DNA of 40,478 nucleotides from positions 1 to 40,478 of the forward strand of contig JAFTXJ010000021.1 in NCBI GenBank assembly GCA_017461625.1. Direction: 5' to 3'. The notes under the pieces were generated by a model that searched no databases, was not told where the DNA came from, and saw nothing but the letters and a program-made list of their open reading frames with translations. Source of the stretch: Clostridia bacterium. Its GTDB lineage: Bacteria > Bacillota > Clostridia > Oscillospirales > Acutalibacteraceae. Position 1 is the stretch's first letter. The number at the start of each line of letters is the position of its first letter. Of the stretch, positions 6,515 to 15,822 are shown in pieces. The position numbers and the translations under genes were made by a program.

Positions 6515-8143
6515 TTATATCATTCTAAAATGCCTCAACGCATCCATAATAGCATCTTCTTTTTCCTTGGGACACTGTGGTACTCGACTTTTGCCTTCAC
6601 CTTTATTGTAACATTCTCTTTCAATAATACCACACTTAGCCTTAACCTGTGATATGTAAAGAGTTGACACTTTAAGTCCGTGTTTATCAAGTACATAATC
6701 CTTGATTTCCTGATATGTTGCTTTGGTTTCAGCAGCGGTAATATCAATCTCTGAAAGGTCAAGCTTTATGTCGATATGTGTATCCGGTATGCGTTGGGAC
6801 AAAAGTGCAACCGTCTCACAATGCGGAGCACGCGGAAACATATCTACAGGGGTAGCTGTTTTGAATTTGTAACCAAATTCGGTAAGAATTTTAATATCTC
6901 TTGAAAGCGTTGCACTGTCACAGGAAACATAAACAATTCTGTCGGGGTTCATTTTATTAAGCGTTTCAAGCAGCTCCTTGCTGCAGCCTTTTCTCGGAGG
7001 GTCAATAATTGCTACATCGGGCTTTATTCCTTCCTCTTTCAGCATTTCAGCTGCCCTTGCTGCATCTGCACAGATGAATCTTGCATTGTCAATATTGTTT
7101 TTCTTCGCATTTTCTATGGCATTTTCAACAGCCTGAGGGATTATCTCAACACCGATAATCTGCTTTGCTGTTTTTGCCATAGTCAGACCTATAGTACCTG
7201 TTCCGCAGTAAAGGTCAAGCACCGTTTCTTCACCGTGAAGGTCAGCATATTCACAGGCTTTGTTGTACAGAAGCTCGGCTGTATCGTGATTTACCTGATA
7301 AAACGAGAGTGGAGAAACGTCAAATTTCAAACCGCAAAGCTCATCAGTAATATATCCGTTGCCGTAAAGGGTAACACATTCATCACCAAGAACAACATTT
7401 GTATCTCTTTTATTTTTATTCATAATTATGCTTTTAATATTCGGCAAAGCATCTCTTAATTCAAAAATAAGCTCGTCTTTAAACGGAATATCATTGCCGT
7501 TTATAACAATGCACACCATAAGCTCGTCTGTGTTAACAGCTTTTCTGACATAAATGTGGCGAAGCAAGCCTTTTTGGGTTGTTTCGTCATATGTTGAAAT
7601 TTTAAAAAGCCTGACCCAATTTCTGAAAACATCAGTAACTTTTTTAAACTCTTCAGGCTGAAGCAGGCAATCAGCACAATCAATAACTCTGTGAGAATGA
7701 GGGGCATAAAAGCCGATAAGTGCAAGAGAGTTGTTATCACTCTGAACAGGGTATTGGGCTTTGTTACGGTATCTTTTATCACTCGGTCCGCTGATAATCG
7801 GTTGTGGCTCAAATTCTATACCTGCAAGACGTTGGAAATTTTCCTTTACCTGCTGTGCCTTGATTTTAAGCTCTTCTTCATAATCAATATGACCGAAAGC
7901 ACAGCCACCGCATTTTTCAAAAACAGGGCATTCGGGTTTAATTCTCATTGGCGACGGATGAATCACTTTTTCAACCTTGCCGATTGCATAATTAGGCTTA
8001 ACCTTGATTATGTGCAGCAACACGTGATCACCCGGGGCAGTGTTTGCCGCAAAAACGGTCATACCGTTATATCTTCCCACCCCGCTGCCTAATGAGGTGC
8101 AGGAATCAATATTTATTGCAATTTTGTCGTTCTTTTTGAGCAT
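6515..8143 (-). CDS. rlmD: 23S rRNA (uracil-5-)-methyltransferase RlmD/RumA family, with clostridial C-terminal extension
   Basis: The enzyme methylates a uracil of 23S rRNA (U1939 in E. coli) using S-adenosylmethionine. The N-terminal TRAM domain (about 1-60) is followed by the [4Fe-4S] cysteines C72, C78, C81 and C159. The SAM motif VLDLYCGTGTIGL, an IIDPPRKGC segment and the catalytic Cys in VYVSCDSATLSRDI are present. At 542 residues it is about 100 longer than E. coli RumA. Much of the excess is a C-terminal module (about 470-542) with SQVKAKCGIIERECYN and VPQCPKEKEDAI, seen in clostridial homologues. A CGGAG site precedes ATG, and a promoter lies at 8196-8223. Other members methylate U747 or tRNA, so the exact target is not certain. 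Confidence 0.9.
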   Translation of the reverse strand: MLKKNDKIAINIDSCTSLGSGVGRYNGMTVFAANTAPGDHVLLHIIKVKPNYAIGKVEKVIHPSPMRIKPECPVFEKCGGCAFGHIDYEEELKIKAQQVKENFQRLAGIEFEPQPIISGPSDKRYRNKAQYPVQSDNNSLALIGFYAPHSHRVIDCADCLLQPEEFKKVTDVFRNWVRLFKISTYDETTQKGLLRHIYVRKAVNTDELMVCIVINGNDIPFKDELIFELRDALPNIKSIIMNKNKRDTNVVLGDECVTLYGNGYITDELCGLKFDVSPLSFYQVNHDTAELLYNKACEYADLHGEETVLDLYCGTGTIGLTMAKTAKQIIGVEIIPQAVENAIENAKKNNIDNARFICADAARAAEMLKEEGIKPDVAIIDPPRKGCSKELLETLNKMNPDRIVYVSCDSATLSRDIKILTEFGYKFKTATPVDMFPRAPHCETVALLSQRIPDTHIDIKLDLSEIDITAAETKATYQEIKDYVLDKHGLKVSTLYISQVKAKCGIIERECYNKGEGKSRVPQCPKEKEDAIMDALRHFRMI

Positions 8144-8195
8144 TTTTGTTCTCCGAAAATCATATTAAAAGATATAAAACATAACCATTCAATAT

Positions 8196-8223
8196 ATTAT
8201 ATCATAAAACATTTTAAAATCAA
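8196..8223 (-). promoter_or_regulatory. SigA-type promoter for rlmD
   Basis: On the minus strand TTGATT (8218-8223) is separated by 16 bases from TATAAT (8196-8201). It lies about 53 bases from the rlmD ATG, back to back with the yfbR promoter. Confidence 0.6.
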
Positions 8224-8244
8224 ATTAAAAACGTAGAAATTTCC

Positions 8245-8273
8245 TTGCAAAAATTATGTCTTTATGATAAAAT
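8245..8273 (+). promoter_or_regulatory. SigA-type promoter for yfbR-glnN
   Basis: TTGCAA (8245-8250), a 17-base spacer and TAAAAT (8268-8273). An ATG at 8264 falls between these boxes, so translation cannot begin there on this transcript. This supports the TTG start at 8294. Confidence 0.6.
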
Positions 8274-8293
8274 TCTGCGAGGAGGTGATTATT

Positions 8294-8908
8294 TTGGCCA
8301 AAAACAAACGACATCACTTTTTTGCGATGCTTTCCAGGATGAAATATATAAGCCGTTGGGCACTTATGAGAAATACACATACTGAAAATATCAGCGAACA
8401 CAGCCTTGAGGTTGCAAGTGTAGCTCATGCCCTGGCTGTAATACACAACAAACGCTTCGGCGGCAATGTTAATGCTGAAAGAGCAGCTGTTCTGGGTGTT
8501 TATCACGATACCCCCGAGATAATCACAGGCGATATGCCTACCCCTGTTAAATATTACAGTGCTCAGGTACACGAAGCTTATTCTCAGGTGGAAGACAGTG
8601 CTTGTCAGGCTCTTGTAGATATGCTCCCTGAAGATTTACGGGCGGAGTATTCTTCTTTCTTTATTAAACAGGAACAAGACAGACAGCTATGGAAGTTTGT
8701 TAAAGCTGCTGACAAAATCTGTGCCCTTACCAAGTGCATTGAAGAGGCAAAGGCAGGCAACACCGAGTTTGAAAAAGCGGCAATCAGCACAAGAAAAGCC
8801 ATAGATGAAATGAATATGCCTGAAGCTCAGTGCTTTATGGATGATTTTTTAGAAAGCTTTGGTCTTACACTTGACGAAATGACCGAAGATGTTTTAGATA
8901 ACAAGTAA
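8294..8908 (+). CDS. yfbR: 5'-deoxynucleotidase, YfbR-like HD-domain protein
   Basis: This 204-residue HD-domain phosphohydrolase removes phosphate from deoxyribonucleoside 5'-monophosphates and helps balance dNTP pools. The similarity to E. coli YfbR starts at [11 protein letters not shown] and continues through [33 protein letters not shown] and the metal-binding YHDTPE, with a second Asp in AADKICAL. The start is taken as TTG at 8294, since a full GGAGGTGATT site lies at 8281-8290 and the family begins a few residues before HHFF. The ATG at 8264 would overlap the promoter. glnN follows after 32 bases and may be cotranscribed. Confidence 0.9.
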   Translation: MAKNKRHHFFAMLSRMKYISRWALMRNTHTENISEHSLEVASVAHALAVIHNKRFGGNVNAERAAVLGVYHDTPEIITGDMPTPVKYYSAQVHEAYSQVEDSACQALVDMLPEDLRAEYSSFFIKQEQDRQLWKFVKAADKICALTKCIEEAKAGNTEFEKAAISTRKAIDEMNMPEAQCFMDDFLESFGLTLDEMTEDVLDNK

Positions 8909-8940
8909 TTGATTTATTTTTTGATAGGATGGTAGTCACA

Positions 8941-11028
8941 ATGAGCAAAATATCTGAACTTTTCGGAAGTATGGTGTTTAACGACACAGTTATGCACGAC
9001 CGTCTTCCAAAAGAAATTTACCGTTCACTGCGTAAAACAATTGACGAAGGCAAAGAGCTTGATTTAAGTGTGGCCAATGTTGTTGCAAGCGCAATGAAAG
9101 ACTGGGCGATTGAAAAAGGTGCAACACATTATTCTCATTGGTTTCAACCAATGACGGGCATCACTGCCGAAAAACACGATAGTTTTCTTTCTCCCCAAGG
9201 TGACGGAACCATCATAATGGAATTTTCGGGTAAAGAGCTTATAAAAGGTGAGCCTGATGCTTCATCGTTCCCTTCGGGCGGTATCCGTGCAACATTTGAA
9301 GCAAGAGGCTACACTGCGTGGGACCCAACTTCTCCTGCTTTTATTAAAGAAAATACCCTTTGCATTCCCACTTCATTTGTTTCATACACAGGCGAAGTTC
9401 TTGATAAAAAAACACCGCTTCTTCGCTCTATGGAAGAGGTAAACAAACAAGCTAAACGTGTGCTTACCCTTTTTGGTCAGAGTGTTAAGCGTGTCAATTC
9501 CACTGTTGGTCCGGAGCAGGAATATTTTATTATTGACAAAGAGCTTTTTGATCAACGTAAAGACTTGATTTATACAGGCAGAACTCTTTTTGGTGCTCCC
9601 ACGCCTAAGGGCCAAGAGATGGATGACCATTATTTCGGCACAATCAAGCCAAGAATCAAGGCATTTATGACCGAACTTGACGAGGAGCTCTGGAAACTCG
9701 GAGTTTTTGCAAAAACGGAGCATAACGAGGCTGCCCCTGCTCAGCACGAGCTTGCACCTGTTTTCACAACAACAAATATTGCAACCGACCACAACCAGCT
9801 CACAATGGAAATTATGAAAAAGGTTGCTCACAGACATGGCCTTGAATGCCTTCTTCACGAAAAGCCCTTTGACGGTGTAAACGGAAGCGGCAAACATAAC
9901 AACTGGTCACTTTCAACAGATGAAGGTGAAAATCTGCTTGAACCCGGTTCAGACCCGTATTCAAATTCAAGATTTTTACTTTTCCTTGTGGCTGTTATCA
10001 AAGCAGTTGACGATTATCAGGATTTATTGAGGATTTCTATTGCCAACGCAGGTAACGACCACCGTCTTGGTGCAGCAGAGGCTCCACCTGCAATCGTTTC
10101 AATGTTCTTAGGTGAAGAAATTCAGAAAGTTCTTGATGCTGTTGAAGCAGGCAAACCATATCACTCTGCAAAACATCTTAAGTTTGATACAGGTGTAAGT
10201 GTTCTCCCTGCTTTTTCAAAAGATAACACTGACAGAAACCGCACTTCACCCTTTGCTTTTACAGGTAATAAGTTTGAGTTCCGTATGCTTGGCTCAACCC
10301 TTTCAATTGCCGAGTCAAACATTGTCCTCAACACCATTGTTGCAGAGTCGCTTTCAAAGTTTGCCGATATTCTTGAAAAAGCCAGCGACGTTGAAGCTGC
10401 CGCAAGAAAGCTTATCAGAAAAGAATATATCAAGCATAAGAGAATTGTATTCAACGGCAACGGCTACTCTGATGAATGGGTAGAAGAGGCTGAAAAAAGA
10501 GGACTTCTTAACCTTAAAACAACGGTTGACGCAATTCCTCATTATAAAGATGAAAAGAACATCAAGCTTTTCACAAAGCACAATATTTTCAGTGAAATTG
10601 AAGTTGTTTCAAGAACAGATATTTTGCTTGAAGAATATTCTAAAACAATCAACATTGAGGCAGTAACAATGCTTCATATCGCAAGTAAAGAGATTATCCC
10701 TGCTGTGGTTGATTATGTTACCGATGTATGTCAGTCAGCATCTCTTAAAAAGAGCCTTAACCCCGGTATGGCTTGCGCTTGCGAAACAGGGCTTATTAAT
10801 GAGATTTCTTCAAAGCAGGATGAACTTTTCTTGGCGGTGAATGCATTGAAAAAGGCACTTAACGAAGTTCCCCGTGATGATGAATCAACAACAGCCATTT
10901 ATTATAAAGAGGTTGTTATCCCTGCAATGGCAGATGTCAGAAAGCCTGCAGACGAGCTTGAGCTCCTGGTTGGCAGAGATTATTGGCCGTTCCCGACCTA
11001 CGGTGACCTCCTTTTCAGCGTGGTATAA
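8941..11028 (+). CDS. glnN: Glutamine synthetase, type III
   Basis: A 695-residue enzyme of the GSIII family, the large form found in Bacteroides, cyanobacteria and clostridia, making glutamine from glutamate, ammonia and ATP. Family signatures are FGSMVFND at the N-terminus, [20 protein letters not shown] near 70, [38 protein letters not shown] and [16 protein letters not shown]. The C-terminal GSIII domain ends in [15 protein letters not shown] 8941 is preferred over ATG 8929, because AGGATGG (8926-8932) gives better spacing and homologues begin MSK. It is unrelated in size and motif spacing to the type I enzyme 3.5 kb upstream, so the strain has two classes of glutamine synthetase. Confidence 0.95.
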   Translation: MSKISELFGSMVFNDTVMHDRLPKEIYRSLRKTIDEGKELDLSVANVVASAMKDWAIEKGATHYSHWFQPMTGITAEKHDSFLSPQGDGTIIMEFSGKELIKGEPDASSFPSGGIRATFEARGYTAWDPTSPAFIKENTLCIPTSFVSYTGEVLDKKTPLLRSMEEVNKQAKRVLTLFGQSVKRVNSTVGPEQEYFIIDKELFDQRKDLIYTGRTLFGAPTPKGQEMDDHYFGTIKPRIKAFMTELDEELWKLGVFAKTEHNEAAPAQHELAPVFTTTNIATDHNQLTMEIMKKVAHRHGLECLLHEKPFDGVNGSGKHNNWSLSTDEGENLLEPGSDPYSNSRFLLFLVAVIKAVDDYQDLLRISIANAGNDHRLGAAEAPPAIVSMFLGEEIQKVLDAVEAGKPYHSAKHLKFDTGVSVLPAFSKDNTDRNRTSPFAFTGNKFEFRMLGSTLSIAESNIVLNTIVAESLSKFADILEKASDVEAAARKLIRKEYIKHKRIVFNGNGYSDEWVEEAEKRGLLNLKTTVDAIPHYKDEKNIKLFTKHNIFSEIEVVSRTDILLEEYSKTINIEAVTMLHIASKEIIPAVVDYVTDVCQSASLKKSLNPGMACACETGLINEISSKQDELFLAVNALKKALNEVPRDDESTTAIYYKEVVIPAMADVRKPADELELLVGRDYWPFPTYGDLLFSVV

Positions 11029-11035
11029 ATGATAT

Positions 11036-11081
11036 AAGCAGTGAAAATTACCCACAATGGGGAAAATTTCACTGCTTTTTG
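11036..11081 (+). terminator. Intrinsic terminator of glnN
   Basis: AAGCAGTGAAA-type arms at 11036-11053 and 11059-11077 form a long stem with one bulge and a five-base loop, followed by TTTT. It ends the yfbR-glnN transcript. Confidence 0.85.
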
Positions 11082-11092
11082 TTATTGCCTTC

Positions 11093-11121
11093 TTGACTAA
11101 ATTACGGATTTAAGATATTTT
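11093..11121 (+). promoter_or_regulatory. Possible promoter for the secreted glycoside-hydrolase-like gene
   Basis: TTGACT (11093-11098), 17 bases, then TATTTT (11116-11121). The -10 box is weak, and transcription would begin almost at the AAGGAG (11128-11133), so the call is tentative. Confidence 0.35.
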
Positions 11122-11140
11122 ATTTTTAAGGAGTGGTTGT

Positions 11141-12892
11141 ATGAGTAATTTTGCCTTATTTTTGCTTCAAAAGATAACGGCTGTGGTTTTGCTTTTTGTT
11201 TCAATTTTCAATTGCCTTTTCGGATTAAATAAAATTGATGAAAAAACGGATTTGGTAAACGGCTCGTTGGTTGGCACAGATGCATTGGGAAGAAGTTTTA
11301 CAACAGCTGCCGAGAGTGAAAAGAAAGTAGGTGTTTTCTATTTTCTTTGGCATGGTCAGCACGGTAGAGAAAGAATAATTAACAACACAAATCTTGTTGC
11401 TGCTAATCCGGAAGCTATTAAATCAGAAGAGGCTTGGATGGCCGCAGGTGGCGGAGAAATTAATGAGTTCCATTTCTGGGGTGAGCCTCTTTTGGGCTAT
11501 TATACAGCAGATGACAGTTGGGTGTACCGAAAGCATTTACAAATGTTAACCGATGCCAAAGTTGACTTTATTGTAATAGATATTACAAATTCATTCACCT
11601 ATTCTGAGCCTGCAAAGCTTCTTATTGATGTTTGGTATGAATATTTGCTTGACGGATGGAATGTTCCGAAAATTGCTTTTTATACAAACTCAAGTTCCGG
11701 AAATACAATGAACAGAATTTATGATGAAATATATAACGCCCCTGAACTGAATCAGAAGTATCCGAATCTTGAAGAGCTCTGGTTTAAGCTTGACGGCAAA
11801 GCGATGATTGTGGGGGATGATAATGACCCTGCTTTGAGGGAAGATGTGAAGAGTTATTTTCGCATCAAGGCAAATCAATGGCCTAATGAAGATAAGAAAA
11901 AAGACGGTTTTCCGTGGATGGAGTTTGACCGCTCTTTAACATTACAGGCAATGTATGATTCACAAGAAACGAAAATAATGAATGTTTCTGTTGCTCAGCA
12001 CTCTGACACAACCGCATTCAGTAAAACTGCATGGTACGGTGCTAACGACAGAACACGATCATGGCACGACGGGAAAAACGACACCTCTGAAGATGCAATG
12101 CTTTACGGTTATAACTTTGCCGAACAATGGGAATTTGCTATTAAAATGAATCCGGATATAATTTTTATAACAGGATTTAACGAGTGGATTGCCCAGCGAC
12201 AACCCGGTACGGAAGATGCCCCCGTTTTATTCATAGACTGTGCAGATGAAAATTCTTCCCGTGACATTGAGCCGTCCGCCGGCACTCTGGGTGACAATTA
12301 TTATCTTCAGATGGTAAATTATATTGCACAATTCAAAAAGAGTGTTTCAAAAGTTTCTCAGGGCGATTTTATAAAAATCGACATCGAAAGTGGATTTGAG
12401 CAGTGGAATAACAGCAAAATTACAGCTGTTTATAAAGATTATGATAACGATACTGCTCAAAGAAATGCACAGGGCTATGGTGGCGTAATTTATACTGACA
12501 CTTCAGGCAGAAACGACATTGTGAACATGAAGATTACACAAGATGTTCAGTATTTATATTTTTATGTTGATACAGCTGCCGACCTCACTTCTTCTCAGGA
12601 TAAAAATTGGATGTCACTTTTTATCGGAGACGATTATGTAATCAACAGGACATCGCCTGAAAACGGAAAAACTGATATTGAAAAGATTACAGATACAGGA
12701 TTTGAAAAATGTGCAGAGGCTCAAATCAGATTTGAAAGCAACAAGCTTATGCTCAGAGTATCTAAAGCTGATATAAGCTTTTCTGAAAGCATTAAGTTTA
12801 AATGGGCAGATAATTATGACGAAAACGAAGTGTATTCGTTTTATACAATGGGTGACTGTGCACCATATGGCAGAATGTATTACAGCTTTTGA
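11141..12892 (+). CDS. Secreted glycoside-hydrolase-like protein (GH71/GH99-like barrel plus C-terminal carbohydrate-binding-like domain)
   Basis: The 583-residue product has a hydrophobic N-terminal segment (about 5-29) fitting a signal peptide or anchor. Residues about 60-400 look like a TIM barrel of the GH71/GH99 type: VGVFYFLWHGQHG, INEFHFWGEPLLGYY, DAKVDFIVIDITNS and PDIIFITGFNEWIAQRQ resemble endo-acting glycan hydrolases with alternating strands and acidic residues. Residues about 410-583 are beta-rich (YLYFYVDTAADL, WMSLFIGDDY) and resemble CBM9/DOMON-like sugar-binding modules. Substrate and catalytic residues cannot be assigned. AAGGAG precedes ATG by seven bases, and terminators on both sides make it a single-gene unit. 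The family call is from memory of related sequences and is moderate. Confidence 0.5.
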   Translation: MSNFALFLLQKITAVVLLFVSIFNCLFGLNKIDEKTDLVNGSLVGTDALGRSFTTAAESEKKVGVFYFLWHGQHGRERIINNTNLVAANPEAIKSEEAWMAAGGGEINEFHFWGEPLLGYYTADDSWVYRKHLQMLTDAKVDFIVIDITNSFTYSEPAKLLIDVWYEYLLDGWNVPKIAFYTNSSSGNTMNRIYDEIYNAPELNQKYPNLEELWFKLDGKAMIVGDDNDPALREDVKSYFRIKANQWPNEDKKKDGFPWMEFDRSLTLQAMYDSQETKIMNVSVAQHSDTTAFSKTAWYGANDRTRSWHDGKNDTSEDAMLYGYNFAEQWEFAIKMNPDIIFITGFNEWIAQRQPGTEDAPVLFIDCADENSSRDIEPSAGTLGDNYYLQMVNYIAQFKKSVSKVSQGDFIKIDIESGFEQWNNSKITAVYKDYDNDTAQRNAQGYGGVIYTDTSGRNDIVNMKITQDVQYLYFYVDTAADLTSSQDKNWMSLFIGDDYVINRTSPENGKTDIEKITDTGFEKCAEAQIRFESNKLMLRVSKADISFSESIKFKWADNYDENEVYSFYTMGDCAPYGRMYYSF

Positions 12893-12941
12893 TGCTGCTT
12901 GCAGTGACCGGCTTTTCAGTATGATATAATTCAATAAAAAT

Positions 12942-12985
12942 ATGCACCTCAAAAGCATCGACTTTTGGGGTGCATAGCATTTTTA
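12942..12985. terminator. Bidirectional intrinsic terminator
   Basis: ATGCACCTCAAAAG (12942-12955) pairs with 12962-12975 around a six-base loop. ATTTTT follows on the plus strand, and TATTTTTATT follows on the minus strand. It serves the glycoside-hydrolase-like gene and the convergent surface-protein gene. Confidence 0.85.
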
Positions 12986-13006
12986 CAACAATTTTTGTTA
13001 TGTAAA

Positions 13007-13609
13007 TCAGTCTTCTTTTTTAGAAAGGGCAATTACCGCCATAGCAGAAACAGTAAATACAGAAAGTGCTACTGCAATGCCTGTTGAACTGTCACCGGTG
13101 CTGGGGTTAACAACTGCGGGCTGATTATAATCAACAACGGGGGCGTTTGTTTCAGCTTCATTTTCAGGTGTTTCGGTATAAGCACCTGTGTAAAGATTAA
13201 CAAGGGTATTAAGAGCAGAGCTGTTCTGAAGCTCCTTTTTTATAGCCTCAACATCATAACCGCTGTTAACCAACACCTTTTCAAGCACTTCTTCCAAAGC
13301 GGCAAGGTCAGTGAACACTGCACTTGTGTCGGCATCTTCACTCAAAGCGTACTCAACAACCAACTGCATTATTGCTGTCAAGTCACCGGTTTGCTGAGCT
13401 TCCTGAAGGTCAGCATAAAGATTTTCAATTGCTTTTTCAAGAGCTTCATCATCACCCTCACTTTCAGCATCAACCAAATCACCGACACCGTCAACAATAT
13501 CTGCTATCAAATCATCATCAACCTGTGTGGTTGACTCTACAGCAAAAGCACAAACAGAAAGAGCAAGGCAAAGTACAATTGCAAGCATAATGCCTAATAA
13601 CTTTTTCAT
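13007..13609 (-). CDS. Small secreted, probably wall-anchored protein with NPSTG sorting signal
   Basis: No known enzymatic domain is recognised. The 200-residue product has a clear signal peptide (about 1-23, cleavage near CAFA|VES) and an acidic, helix-prone middle part (about 28-150) rich in Asp, Glu, Ala and Leu. The C-terminus holds NPSTGDSSTG, an 18-residue hydrophobic stretch and a short KKED tail. This is the layout of a sortase substrate of the clostridial NPxTG type, so covalent attachment to peptidoglycan is likely. No sortase gene is in the window. It has its own promoter and a bidirectional terminator, and lies downstream of recN on the same strand, where Bacillus has spoIVB. Confidence 0.75.
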   Translation of the reverse strand: MKKLLGIMLAIVLCLALSVCAFAVESTTQVDDDLIADIVDGVGDLVDAESEGDDEALEKAIENLYADLQEAQQTGDLTAIMQLVVEYALSEDADTSAVFTDLAALEEVLEKVLVNSGYDVEAIKKELQNSSALNTLVNLYTGAYTETPENEAETNAPVVDYNQPAVVNPSTGDSSTGIAVALSVFTVSAMAVIALSKKED

Positions 13610-13644
13610 AAGTAAACATTCCTTTCAAAATTTATTACACGACT

Positions 13645-13673
13645 ATTGTATACTAAAACAGGCTCAAAGTCAA
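13645..13673 (-). promoter_or_regulatory. SigA-type promoter for the NPSTG surface protein
   Basis: On the minus strand TTGACT (13668-13673), a 17-base spacer and TACAAT (13645-13650) are followed by AAAGGAA and the ATG about 36 bases from the -10 box. The -35 box lies only a few bases beyond the end of recN. Confidence 0.75.
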
Positions 13674-13680
13674 TACTACG

Positions 13681-15342
13681 TTACCTTGTAACACCGGCAG
13701 AGGTCAAAAGCTCCTCTGCACTTTTGATAAATGCCGATTCATTGTCACCTGCTCCCATTATTCTGGCAAGTTCCTGAGCTCTTTGGTCATAGTCAAGAGA
13801 ATCAACCCTGGTGAAGGTTTTGCCGCCGTCAACATATTTTGAAATAAGCTTGTGGCAATCAGCAAAAGCCGCAATCTGTGCAAGGTGGGTTACGCAGATA
13901 ACCTGCCTGCCTCGTGAAACTTCAAAGAGCTTTTCCGCAATTTTACGTGCAGCGGCACCACTGACACCTGTGTCAATTTCGTCAAAAATCATAGTGTCTG
14001 TGCCGTCTTTCTGAGCAAGAGAATTCTTGATAGCAAGCATTATTCTTGAAAGCTCACCGCCTGATGCAATTTTAGCAAGAGGTTTCGGCTCCTCACCCAC
14101 ATTGGCAGAAATCAGAAATTCTATATCATCACATCCGTCAGGTGAAAGCGGTTTTTCTCCCCGCCTGACCTCAAAGGTGATATTTGGCATATTTAAAAAT
14201 TCAAGCTCTGAGCAGATTTTTGCAGCAAGGCGTTCACCTGCTTCAATCCTTTTTTGTGAAAGTTCAACAGCAAGAGCCTTTGTTTTTTTCAAAGCAAGTT
14301 CCTTTTCAGCTTTAAGCTTTTCTGTTCTTTCTTCCGAAAGTGTAATTGTTTCAAGCTCTGCTTTTGCACTTTGCAAAAAGGCAAGCATTTCTTCTTCATC
14401 TGCACCATACTTTGATGAAAGACGATGAAGCAAATCAAGCCTTTCTTCCACACTGTCAAGCTCGGCAGGGTCAGAATCAGCAGAAGCAATCAGCGAACGG
14501 ATTTCTTCACAGCAATCTTCAAGCTCATATTTGGCATCATTAAGCCTTTGGGCAACAGATGATGCACCGTCATAAAAAGAAAGTATACCTTCAACCTCGT
14601 AAGTTGCGTTGCTTACACTGTCACACCCTGCTCCGTCTGAATAAAGGTAGGAATAAGCTGTGTTGAGTGCATCAATGATTTTTTGAGCATTTTTTAAAAA
14701 GCTTCTGCGTTCTTTCAGCTCTTCAGTTTCACCGATTGTAATATCAGCATCCTCAAGCTCGTTTATCTGAAAAGTCAGCATATCAATTCGCCTTGCTTTT
14801 TGCTGTTCATCCATATCAAGGCTTCTGATCTGTGATGTTATTTCACAAAGCTCATCGTAAGACTGACTGTATTTACCCAGCAACTCATTTAAATCACCAA
14901 AGGAATCAATAAAGCCACAATGCATTTCGCTTTGCAGAAGTGATTGGCTATCGTGCTGACCGTGAATATTTATAAGCTCGCCACCGATATTTTTAAGCAT
15001 TGAAACGGTAACAGGAGTGCCGTTGACAGTGCAGATATTTTTGCCGTCTTTTTTAATATTTCGGCTTAATATTACTGTATCTTCGCTGTCAATTCCCATC
15101 TCTTCAAGCTTTGACATTACTTTTTTGCTTACATTCTCAAAAACAGCGGTAACCTTACCTGATTGTGCTCCTGTTCTGATAAGCTCCTTTGAGGTACGCT
15201 CACCTGTAACAGCGTTGATAGAGTCAATAATAATTGACTTACCTGCACCTGTTTCACCGGTCATAACATTAAAACCGTCTGAAAAGCTGATATCAGCAAG
15301 CTCAATGATTGCAATATTTTCAATTTTTAACCTGGTAAGCAT
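13681..15342 (-). CDS. recN: DNA repair protein RecN
   Basis: RecN is an SMC-like ATPase recruited to double-strand breaks. The 553-residue product begins MLTRLKIENIAIIELADISF. It has the Walker A motif GETGAGKSII near residue 33, HGQHDSQSLL, long charged coiled-coil segments in the centre (about 150-370), the signature KIASGGELSRIMLAIK and Walker B TMIFDEIDTGVSG. The ATG at 15342 is chosen over a GTG nine bases earlier, since AAGGGTGG lies just before it and homologues begin at this Met. It is the last gene of the nusB-recN operon, two bases from the frame of argR. No terminator is obvious after it. Confidence 0.95.
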   Translation of the reverse strand: MLTRLKIENIAIIELADISFSDGFNVMTGETGAGKSIIIDSINAVTGERTSKELIRTGAQSGKVTAVFENVSKKVMSKLEEMGIDSEDTVILSRNIKKDGKNICTVNGTPVTVSMLKNIGGELINIHGQHDSQSLLQSEMHCGFIDSFGDLNELLGKYSQSYDELCEITSQIRSLDMDEQQKARRIDMLTFQINELEDADITIGETEELKERRSFLKNAQKIIDALNTAYSYLYSDGAGCDSVSNATYEVEGILSFYDGASSVAQRLNDAKYELEDCCEEIRSLIASADSDPAELDSVEERLDLLHRLSSKYGADEEEMLAFLQSAKAELETITLSEERTEKLKAEKELALKKTKALAVELSQKRIEAGERLAAKICSELEFLNMPNITFEVRRGEKPLSPDGCDDIEFLISANVGEEPKPLAKIASGGELSRIMLAIKNSLAQKDGTDTMIFDEIDTGVSGAAARKIAEKLFEVSRGRQVICVTHLAQIAAFADCHKLISKYVDGGKTFTRVDSLDYDQRAQELARIMGAGDNESAFIKSAEELLTSAGVTR

Positions 15343-15353
15343 TGCAACCACCC

Positions 15354-15803
15354 TTATTTAATAAGTTTAGTAATTGAAAGCGACAGCTCCTGAGCAAGCT
15401 CGGGAGTTCTGCAAAGGGCAAAAATTGTGTCATCACCTGCAATGGTTCCCACAAGACCTTCCCACTGCATACTGTCAAAAGACGCGCATGCTGCCTGAGC
15501 CATACCCTGAATGCATTTAATTACAGTCGTGTTGCCTGCGTAATCCGCAGAAATAACGGAATGTGCAAAAATCGCATTGAACTTTGAAAGATATTCTTCA
15601 GTTTCACTTTTGCTTTCAACGTAGCGATAGACACCCTGTTTATTCATCTGCTTAATAAGATTCAGCTCTTTAATATCTCTTGAAACAGTCGCCTGTGTAG
15701 TTAAAAAACCTGATTCTTTAAGCTTTTCGAGCAATTCTTCCTGAGTTGAAACCGTGTGCTGTGAAATAAGCTTTAATATTTCACTGTGTCTGTTCTTTTT
15801 CAT
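15354..15803 (-). CDS. argR: Arginine repressor ArgR/AhrC
   Basis: ArgR binds ARG boxes when loaded with arginine, repressing biosynthesis and inducing catabolism. The 149-residue product has the winged-helix N-terminal domain (HSEILKLISQHTVSTQEEL, then ATVSRDIKELNLIK) and the C-terminal hexamerisation and arginine-binding domain with GTIAGDDTIFALCRT. Length and layout are normal. It lies between nadK and recN as in many Firmicutes, where argR next to recN is a conserved pair. The gene starts at ATG after GAGAGGAC. Confidence 0.95.
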   Translation of the reverse strand: MKKNRHSEILKLISQHTVSTQEELLEKLKESGFLTTQATVSRDIKELNLIKQMNKQGVYRYVESKSETEEYLSKFNAIFAHSVISADYAGNTTVIKCIQGMAQAACASFDSMQWEGLVGTIAGDDTIFALCRTPELAQELSLSITKLIK

Positions 15804-15822
15804 ATAATGTCCTCTCTTTATA

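Noticed and set aside
14027-14428. Open frame of 133 codons antisense to recN
   Set aside because: It is a Ser-rich shadow of the recN coding frame without a start signal.
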